The translations under genes and the position numbers were made by a program. 19,491 bases of DNA from PBB1 sp031380885 (lineage in GTDB: Bacteria; Pseudomonadota; Gammaproteobacteria; Burkholderiales; Burkholderiaceae_C). The notes under the pieces were generated by a model that saw nothing but the letters and a program-made list of their open reading frames with translations, was not told the origin of the DNA and made no database searches. The stretch lies in the NCBI GenBank assembly GCA_031380885.1, contig JANMXL010000130.1, positions 1-19,491 of the forward strand, written 5' to 3'. This document shows positions 14,970 to 19,491 of this stretch, one piece after another (positions within the stretch are counted from its first letter, which is position 1; every line of letters begins with the position of its first letter).

Positions 14970-16142
14970 TCAGTGCAGTGTGTGGCCGCTCGGCGTCGAA
15001 CTTGCCCGCTCATTGTGGCGAGGCTGGTGCGACGTACCTGTCGGCACATAGCCCTTGGTGTCCAGGCACCAGGCCTCGGTTGCGTCGGCATCGGCCAGCG
15101 GCTCGATGCGCAGGCCCTCGGGCAGCAGCCGATCGGCCACCGCGCGCGACAACAACGACTCGCACTGCGCAGCGTTCAGCATCGACGCGAAGCGCACCCA
15201 GCGCTGCATCACCACGGCGTGGCCCCAGGCGTCTTCAATCGCCCAGCGTGCGCGCTGTGGGTCGGTGGGCCTGCCCGCTTCGAGCACCCGCGGCAGCAAG
15301 GTCTGGAAGAACGAGCGGAACGCACGTCGTGCGGCCTGCCTGGGCAGCAGCGCCTCGATCGCATTGATGCGCTGGCTCCAGCCGGGGCTCAGCAGTTGCC
15401 GGCTGATGAACGCCTGCAGCGCCTGTGCCGGGTTGAACTGGCGCAGCCGGTTCGGCGGCAGCACCAGCAGCGGCAGCTCGCAGGCCCGCGCATGCGGCAG
15501 CGGCGCGACGTAGCTGCACAACACGGCGATGCGGCCCCATTGGGCTGCATTCAGCCCCTCGTGTTGGGGTGCCGCTGCGTTGCCGCGGGCTGCCTCCGTC
15601 TCCAGCCGGCGGGCGATCTCGATTGCGGACTCGAAGCCGTGCGCCGCTTTCGCGCGGTTGGCGCGCGCGCTCATTAGGGCGAGATTGCCTCCTGCGTAGC
15701 CGGCGTCGTGGCGCACCCGGTCGATCGACGCGCGGCAGGCGCTGTCGGCCGGGTGGTCGAGCACCTCGCGTGTGATTGGGCAGTGGGTGACGGCCAGCTG
15801 GCGCAGGTGATGCGGCGTGACCTGGAACAGCTCGACGCTGCGGCCGCGCAGCCAGGCGTGCAGCCGCAGTTGCAGCCACTGGCGCACCGCGGCGGTGGGT
15901 GTCAGCGTGCGCTTGCCGAAAGTGGTCGCCCCTGCCAACCAGCCGTTGCGCAGCGGCGAGGGCTCCTGCGCATACGGCGCGGGCGGTGTGCTGCCGTGGT
16001 GCGCGTGGTCCCAGCCGAGCTCGAAGCCGATGTGCTCGTGGTTCGTTACGGCGGCGGTCGGCGCAAGCCAACCGGCGCAGGGGTGGACGATGGCGGCCAG
16101 GTCTACGGAAAACAGGTCACGGGTGCTCAGGTCGGTGGTCAT
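14970..16142 (-). CDS. Unknown protein with an HNH-endonuclease-like core
   Basis: I do not recognise the whole 390-residue protein. The central part resembles an HNH/Endo VII-like fold: a Cys turn CPITREVL (121-128), then IDRV (D141, R142), GYAGGNLALM (N153) and SARANRAKA (N162, K165). The order DR...GY..GN..L....N..K is the usual end of HNH nucleases, but the central His is not in its standard place, so activity is uncertain. The N-terminal 100 residues carry WLQLRLHAWLRGRSVELFQV before the core. The C-terminal half is helical (LNAAQWGRIAVLCSYVAP, FFQTLLPRVLEAGRP) and unfamiliar. No TM helix or signal peptide is visible. ATG 16142 is chosen over 16169 because GGAG lies six bases upstream. 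It is divergent from a WYL regulator with duplicated palindromes between them. Confidence 0.78.
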   Translation of the reverse strand: MTTDLSTRDLFSVDLAAIVHPCAGWLAPTAAVTNHEHIGFELGWDHAHHGSTPPAPYAQEPSPLRNGWLAGATTFGKRTLTPTAAVRQWLQLRLHAWLRGRSVELFQVTPHHLRQLAVTHCPITREVLDHPADSACRASIDRVRHDAGYAGGNLALMSARANRAKAAHGFESAIEIARRLETEAARGNAAAPQHEGLNAAQWGRIAVLCSYVAPLPHARACELPLLVLPPNRLRQFNPAQALQAFISRQLLSPGWSQRINAIEALLPRQAARRAFRSFFQTLLPRVLEAGRPTDPQRARWAIEDAWGHAVVMQRWVRFASMLNAAQCESLLSRAVADRLLPEGLRIEPLADADATEAWCLDTKGYVPTGTSHQPRHNERASSTPSGHTLH

Positions 16143-16148
16143 CGCGAA

Positions 16149-16152
16149 CTCC
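16149..16152 (-). promoter_or_regulatory. Shine-Dalgarno sequence that fixes the 16142 start
   Basis: GGAG on the minus strand lies six bases before the ATG at 16142. The alternative ATG at 16169 has no comparable site. Confidence 0.6.
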
Positions 16153-16200
16153 GGGTGACGCAGCGACATGCCGCGATGACCTCAGTGTGTCAACCCACTC

Positions 16201-16215
16201 GCTCACCAGGTGAGC
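16201..16215. promoter_or_regulatory. Operator-like palindrome 1 (WYL/HNH intergenic region)
   Basis: GCTCACC-A-GGTGAGC has perfect seven-base arms. It lies about 13 bases downstream of the inferred minus-strand transcription start, so a bound protein could block the HNH-like gene. It matches palindrome 2 at 14 of 15 positions when that one is read in reverse. Confidence 0.65.
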
Positions 16216-16233
16216 CGGCCAGCCCGCTGGCAA

Positions 16234-16262
16234 AGTAATTTGATTTATGCTCTGTCTGTCAA
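16234..16262 (-). promoter_or_regulatory. Probable promoter of the HNH-like gene
   Basis: On the minus strand a perfect -35 TTGACA (16262-16257) is followed after 17 bases by ATTACT (16239-16234), a weak -10. The pair lies between the two palindromes. A TATGCT at 16246-16251 on the plus strand could be a -10 for the WYL gene but has no good -35. Confidence 0.45.
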
Positions 16263-16264
16263 GG

Positions 16265-16279
16265 GCTCATCTGGTGAGC
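16265..16279. promoter_or_regulatory. Operator-like palindrome 2 (WYL/HNH intergenic region)
   Basis: GCTCATC-T-GGTGAGC has six of seven arm positions paired. It sits just upstream of the minus-strand -35 and 37 bp before the WYL start codon. Centre-to-centre distance to palindrome 1 is 64 bp, close to six helical turns, so both sites face the same side of the DNA. Confidence 0.65.
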
Positions 16280-16304
16280 TACCGGTGTGTTATTCCAACT
16301 GGCT

Positions 16305-16308
16305 GTGG
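16305..16308 (+). promoter_or_regulatory. Shine-Dalgarno sequence that fixes the 16317 start
   Basis: GGAG lies eight bases before ATG 16317. The in-frame upstream TTG at 16287 lacks a site and would add ten residues not seen in this family. Confidence 0.5.
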
Positions 16309-16316
16309 AGTTGTTT

Positions 16317-17327
16317 ATGGACCGAACCGAACGCTTCTACAAGATCGAACTGTTGCTGCGCAGCCGCGGCTGCGTCAGCTTCGATGCATTGCAGGCCGAG
16401 CTGGCCGTGTCGCCCGCGACGCTGAAGCGTGACCTGCAGTACCTGCGCGACCGCATGGGTGCGCCGATCGCCTACGACCGCGCTGACAACGGCTACCGCT
16501 TCGAGACACCAACGCCTGGCGCGGCCGGCTCGGCGAAGCCCATCCACCACGAACTGCCGGGCATGTGGTTCAGCGAGCGTGAGCTGCATGCGCTGCTGAC
16601 GATGCACCAGCTGATGGCCGGGCTTGACGACGACGGCGTGCTGGCGCGCCATCTGCAGCCCATGATGGACCGGCTGCAGGGCCTGCTGGGTGCCGACGAG
16701 ACCGAGGCCCGCGAACTGGTGCGCCGCGTCAAGCTGATCGGCACCGCGCGCCGCCGTGTGCCGAGCCAGCATTTCGAGCTGCTGGGCAGCGCGCTGGTGC
16801 AGCGCAAGCGGGTCTGGCTGCGCTACTTCAAGCGCAGCGATCGCACGACCAGCGAGCGCGAGGTGTCGCCGCAGCGGCTGGTCAATTACCGCAACACCTG
16901 GTATCTGGACGCGTGGTGCCACGCCAGCGACGGGCTGCGCCGCTTTGCGCTCGATGCGGTTCAGCAGGCGCGTGCGCTCGACAGCCGCGCCAAGCCAGTG
17001 GCGCTGAAGGACCTGGAGGCCGAGCTCGATGCGGGCTACGGCATCTACGGTGGTGGCGGGGCCAAAGTGAAGTGGGCGACGCTGGTGTTCGAGGCCGATG
17101 CGGCGCAGTGGGTGGCCAATGAGGAATGGCACCCGCAGCAAACCTCGCGCTGGCTGGGTCAGACCGAAGGCGAGGGGCGCTATGAACTGAAGGTGCCGTA
17201 TGCCGACGCGACCGAGCTGATGATGGACATCCTGCGCCACGGCGACAGCGTGCGCGTGGTCGGCGACAAGGCCCTGGCGGCGGCGGTGGCGAAGCGAATG
17301 CAGCAGGCAGCAGCGTTGTACGCTTGA
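16317..17327 (+). CDS. WYL-domain transcriptional regulator (HTH_11-WYL-WCX, YafY type)
   Basis: This 336-residue protein has the three-part layout of WYL regulators. An N-terminal winged helix-turn-helix spans about 3-62 (DRTERFYKIELLLRSRG, then LAVSPATLKRDLQYLRDRMG). A WYL domain spans about 148-230, with the signature TWYLDAW (194-200) and the SPQRLVNYRN strand before it. A C-terminal WCX extension spans about 248-335 (YELKVPYADATELMMDILRHG). WYL domains can sense nucleic acid or nucleotide ligands, and relatives such as BrxR and CapW control phage-defence loci, but many others control ordinary genes. It is divergent from the HNH-like gene and is the likely binder of the two palindromes between them, which would make it autoregulated. 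It is followed after 61 bp by a DUF427 gene. Confidence 0.95.
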   Translation: MDRTERFYKIELLLRSRGCVSFDALQAELAVSPATLKRDLQYLRDRMGAPIAYDRADNGYRFETPTPGAAGSAKPIHHELPGMWFSERELHALLTMHQLMAGLDDDGVLARHLQPMMDRLQGLLGADETEARELVRRVKLIGTARRRVPSQHFELLGSALVQRKRVWLRYFKRSDRTTSEREVSPQRLVNYRNTWYLDAWCHASDGLRRFALDAVQQARALDSRAKPVALKDLEAELDAGYGIYGGGGAKVKWATLVFEADAAQWVANEEWHPQQTSRWLGQTEGEGRYELKVPYADATELMMDILRHGDSVRVVGDKALAAAVAKRMQQAAALYA

Positions 17328-17376
17328 TGAACGGGTGTTTGCGCCGAGGGGATGTCCTCTCGCCGTCACCCGACTG

Positions 17377-17382
17377 AAAGGA
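17377..17382 (+). promoter_or_regulatory. Shine-Dalgarno sequence of the DUF427 gene
   Basis: AAAGGA six bases before ATG 17389 supports this start over the earlier in-frame start at 17335. Confidence 0.65.
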
Positions 17383-17388
17383 AGCGAC

Positions 17389-17667
17389 ATGAAAGCCATC
17401 TGGAACGGCGTGACCCTGGCCGAGAGCGACGACACCGTCGTCGTCGAGGGCAACCACTATTTCCCGGCCGAAAGCCTGAATCGCGATTACGTGACCTTCA
17501 GCAACCACCGCAGTGGCTGTGCGTGGAAGGGTCAGGCGCACTACTACAGCCTGATGGTCAGCGGCGACATGAACGAGAACGCGGCCTGGTACTACCCCGA
17601 GCCGACCGAGGCGGCCGCGCACATCAAGGGACGCGTCGCGTTTTGGAAGGGTGTGAAAGTCGAGTGA
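17389..17667 (+). CDS. DUF427-family protein
   Basis: This 92-residue single-domain protein is recognisable as DUF427 by WNGVTLAESDDTVVVEGNHYF, given here as its first block, then PAESLNRDYV, the strand CAWKGQAHYYSL and a final AAWYYPEPTEAAAHIKGRVAFW. The fold is a small beta-rich domain of unknown biochemical role, found widely in bacteria and fungi. It has no signal peptide and is presumably cytosolic. A good Shine-Dalgarno sequence precedes the ATG. Its stop overlaps the GTG of the following opgD-like gene (GTGA at 17664), so the two are probably translated together, though DUF427 is not a known part of glucan synthesis. Confidence 0.92.
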   Translation: MKAIWNGVTLAESDDTVVVEGNHYFPAESLNRDYVTFSNHRSGCAWKGQAHYYSLMVSGDMNENAAWYYPEPTEAAAHIKGRVAFWKGVKVE

Positions 17668-19259
17668 CCGTGCCACCCGCTCGACCGATTCCACGCCGAC
17701 AGTTCATCGCCAGCCTCGCTGCCCTCGCAGGCAGCGCCGCGGTACCCGCCTGGGCCGAGCAGCTGCAGGCGATCGGCGCGCCGCAGCGCTTTGATTACGC
17801 TGCCTTGAAGGGCCAGGCGCAGGCAATGTCTCGCAAGCCTCACGAGAAGCCCCCCGCGGCCTTGCCCAAGGAGATCGAGGCACTGGACTGGGACGCCTAC
17901 CAGGCGATCCGCTTCCGCCCCGACCATGCGCTGTGGCGCCATGACAAGCTGCGTTTCCAGGCCCAGTTCTTCCACCTCGGGCTGTACTTCAAGTCGCTGG
18001 TGCGGCTGTACGAACTGGCCGACGGCCAGGCGCAGGAGCTGGCCTACCTGCCCGAGATGTTCGACCATGGCAAGAGCGGGCTCGACCCCGCGAAGCTGTC
18101 GCGCGACCTCGGCTTCGCCGGCTTCCGGCTGAATTTCCACACCGACCTGCAGCGTGACATCACCGCCTTCCTGGGGGCGAGCTATTTCCGCGCTGTCGGC
18201 GGTGAGTTGCAATACGGCGTGTCGGCGCGCGGCCTGGCCATCGGCACTGGCGCGCCGGTGCCCGAGGAGTTTCCCAACTTCACCGGCTTCTGGCTCGAAC
18301 GCCCCGCCGCGGGTTCGAACAGCGTCACCGTGTACGCGCTGCTCGACTCGCCGAGCGTGGCGGGCGCTTACCGCTTCGTCATCACGCCCGGTGACACGCA
18401 GGTGATGGACATCGATGCCGCGCTGTACCCGAGAACGACGATCGATCGCCTCGGCATCGCGCCGTGCACCAGCATGTTCCAAACCGGTGAGAACGACCGC
18501 CGCATGGGCTACGACTGGCGCGGCGAGATCCACGACAGCGACGGCCTTGCGATGTGGACCGGCCATGGCGAATGGATCTGGCGCCCGCTGACCAACCCGC
18601 GCCAGCTCGCCTTCAACGCCTTCCAGGACCACAACCCGCGCGGCTTCGGCCTGCTGCAACGCGACCGCGATTTCGACCACTACCAGGACGACGGCGTGTT
18701 CTACGACAGGCGGCCCAGTTTGTGGGTCGAGCCGAAGTCGGGCTGGGGCGCCGGGTCGGTGCAACTGGTCGAGATCCCGACGGTCGACGAGACTTTCGAC
18801 AACATCGTCGCGTTTTGGAATCCGGCGCGACCGGTGCAGGCGGGCGAAGAGCTGCTGTTCGGCTACCGGCTGTACTGGGGCGGCAAGCCACCGGCACGGT
18901 CGCCGCTGGCGCGCTGCGTAGCCACGCGCACCGGGCTCGGCGGCGTCATTGGCAAGAAGCGCACGGTTTTTTCATGGCGCTTCGCGGTCGATTTCGCGGG
19001 CGGCGATCTGCCGCTGATCGGCTCGAACGCGGTGGTGACGCCGGTGGTCAGCGCGTCGGCCGGCGCCCGCATCGAAACCACCTCGGCGCGGCCGCTGCAC
19101 GCCGTGCGCGGCTACCGTGCGCTGTTCGACGTGGTGCCGACGGCCTCGACCGATCCGATCGAGTTGCGGCTGCATCTGAGCTGCGACGGGCAGTCGCTGA
19201 CGGAGACCTGGCTTTACCAGTGGGTGCCGCCACCGATGGGTGAACGTACTTTGTACTGA
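17664..19259 (+). CDS. opgD: Periplasmic glucan biosynthesis protein, OpgD/OpgG (MdoD/MdoG) family, Tat-exported
   Basis: The 531-residue protein acts in the periplasm on osmoregulated glucans; family members have been described as beta-1,2-glucan-processing glycoside hydrolases (GH186). The N-terminus has a twin-arginine signal (RRQFIAS, 11-17) and a hydrophobic stretch ending in AWA (29-31). The Tat signal points to OpgD rather than OpgG, which is Sec-exported in E. coli. Family blocks include FDYAALKGQAQAMSRKPHE, then DWDAYQAIRFRPDHALWR, LGASYFRAVG, YGVSARGLAI, FPNFTGFWLERP, APCTSMFQTGENDRR and FNAFQDHNPRGFGLLQRDRD. GTG 17664 is used because it overlaps the DUF427 stop and leaves a normal signal-peptide n-region. 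No opgH glucosyltransferase follows within the window; hairpins follow the stop. Confidence 0.94.
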   Translation: MTVPPARPIPRRQFIASLAALAGSAAVPAWAEQLQAIGAPQRFDYAALKGQAQAMSRKPHEKPPAALPKEIEALDWDAYQAIRFRPDHALWRHDKLRFQAQFFHLGLYFKSLVRLYELADGQAQELAYLPEMFDHGKSGLDPAKLSRDLGFAGFRLNFHTDLQRDITAFLGASYFRAVGGELQYGVSARGLAIGTGAPVPEEFPNFTGFWLERPAAGSNSVTVYALLDSPSVAGAYRFVITPGDTQVMDIDAALYPRTTIDRLGIAPCTSMFQTGENDRRMGYDWRGEIHDSDGLAMWTGHGEWIWRPLTNPRQLAFNAFQDHNPRGFGLLQRDRDFDHYQDDGVFYDRRPSLWVEPKSGWGAGSVQLVEIPTVDETFDNIVAFWNPARPVQAGEELLFGYRLYWGGKPPARSPLARCVATRTGLGGVIGKKRTVFSWRFAVDFAGGDLPLIGSNAVVTPVVSASAGARIETTSARPLHAVRGYRALFDVVPTASTDPIELRLHLSCDGQSLTETWLYQWVPPPMGERTLY

Positions 19260-19289
19260 CTGCTGTCGGCTCTTCTTGGGTGAGACCGC

Positions 19290-19308
19290 GCCGGGGTTCC
19301 GCCCCGGC
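19290..19308 (+). terminator. GC-rich hairpin after the opgD-like gene
   Basis: GCCGGGG (19290-19296) and CCCCGGC (19302-19308) form a perfect seven-pair stem around TTCCG. A T-run begins about 12 bases later, inside the next hairpin, so together they probably stop transcription of the DUF427-opgD unit. Confidence 0.55.
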
Positions 19309-19312
19309 AGGC

Positions 19313-19350
19313 GGGTCACTTTTTTCTGCGGGGCCAGAAAAAAGTAACCC
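19313..19350. repeat. Large palindromic intergenic element (REP-like)
   Basis: Two 16-base arms, 19313-19328 (GGGTCACTTTTTTCTG) and 19335-19350 (CAGAAAAAAGTAACCC), pair at 15 of 16 positions around a six-base loop. The A/T core flanked by GGGT/ACCC resembles a dispersed intergenic repeat I recall from many beta- and gammaproteobacterial genomes (sequence of the type GTTACTTTnTTT...AAAnAAAGTAACC). Only one copy is in the window, so the repeat status is an inference. Confidence 0.6.
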
Positions 19351-19491
19351 AAAAAGAGGCCCTGAACACCAGCCATTTGGCTGTCACGCTTCGGCTACAG
19401 GTGAACGGCAAAGGCTGTGGCACAAGAAGCCCCACCGAGGACCCGAAGGTTCGAGGCGCAGCGATACCGCATGTTTGAACCTGAGCGACGT
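19351..19491. other. Right-edge sequence without a supported gene
   Basis: No open frame with gene-like codon use is visible. The sequence is less GC-biased than the genes and continues directly from the palindromic element. It may be the rest of the same dispersed repeat unit or the leader of a gene beyond the edge. Confidence 0.4.

Noticed and set aside
14970..17327. A full phage-defence island
   Set aside because: Only a WYL regulator and one HNH-like protein are present, with no recognisable restriction, BREX, CBASS or retron core gene; the neighbours are housekeeping genes.

Overview
The window is chromosomal DNA from a high-GC betaproteobacterium, most likely of the order Burkholderiales (Rubrivivax/Leptothrix/Methylibium-like). 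I infer this from the strong G/C third-position bias, the family resemblance of the proteins and the gene mix; I ran no database search. Genes are densely packed on both strands, with several ATGA or GTGA stop/start overlaps. I see no tRNA, rRNA, CRISPR array, intact prophage or insertion sequence.

Layout. (1) 1-3823: the 3' part of thiC (thiamine pyrimidine synthase, start off the left edge), a convergent small zinc-ribbon protein, a frameshifted remnant of a PIN-domain (VapC-like) toxin, then a translationally coupled pair: a DTW-domain tRNA-uridine aminocarboxypropyltransferase (tapT/yfiP type) and a YgjP-type HELAH metal-dependent hydrolase. (2) 3846-8301: an unknown conserved-looking protein on the minus strand, a small exported protein overlapping a two-domain SAM-dependent methyltransferase, a stand-alone Lon substrate-binding-domain protein, a degenerate PAP2 membrane phosphatase on the minus strand, and an unknown 146-residue protein. 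(3) 8323-14894, minus strand: a complete tripartite RND efflux operon in the order TetR/CecR-type regulator, NodT-type outer-membrane lipoprotein, periplasmic adaptor, HAE1-type RND pump. An inverted repeat just upstream of the regulator suggests autoregulation of the whole operon. (4) 14970-19259: a divergent pair, an unknown protein with an HNH-endonuclease-like core (minus) and a WYL-domain transcription regulator (plus). Between them are two nearly identical palindromes, 64 bp centre to centre, bracketing a consensus -35 element. The WYL gene is followed by a DUF427 gene that overlaps a Tat-exported OpgD/OpgG-type periplasmic glucan enzyme. (5) 19260-19491: the right edge holds two strong hairpins that look like a dispersed intergenic repeat doubling as a terminator, followed by sequence with no gene I can support.

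How it fits together. Most of the window is housekeeping (thiamine synthesis, tRNA modification, envelope glucan) plus a self-contained drug- or solvent-efflux cassette. The part that looks least described is the WYL/HNH-like divergent pair with its duplicated operator. The part with clearest evidence of decay is the PIN toxin remnant, which also shows that the tapT reading frame should not start at its first ATG.
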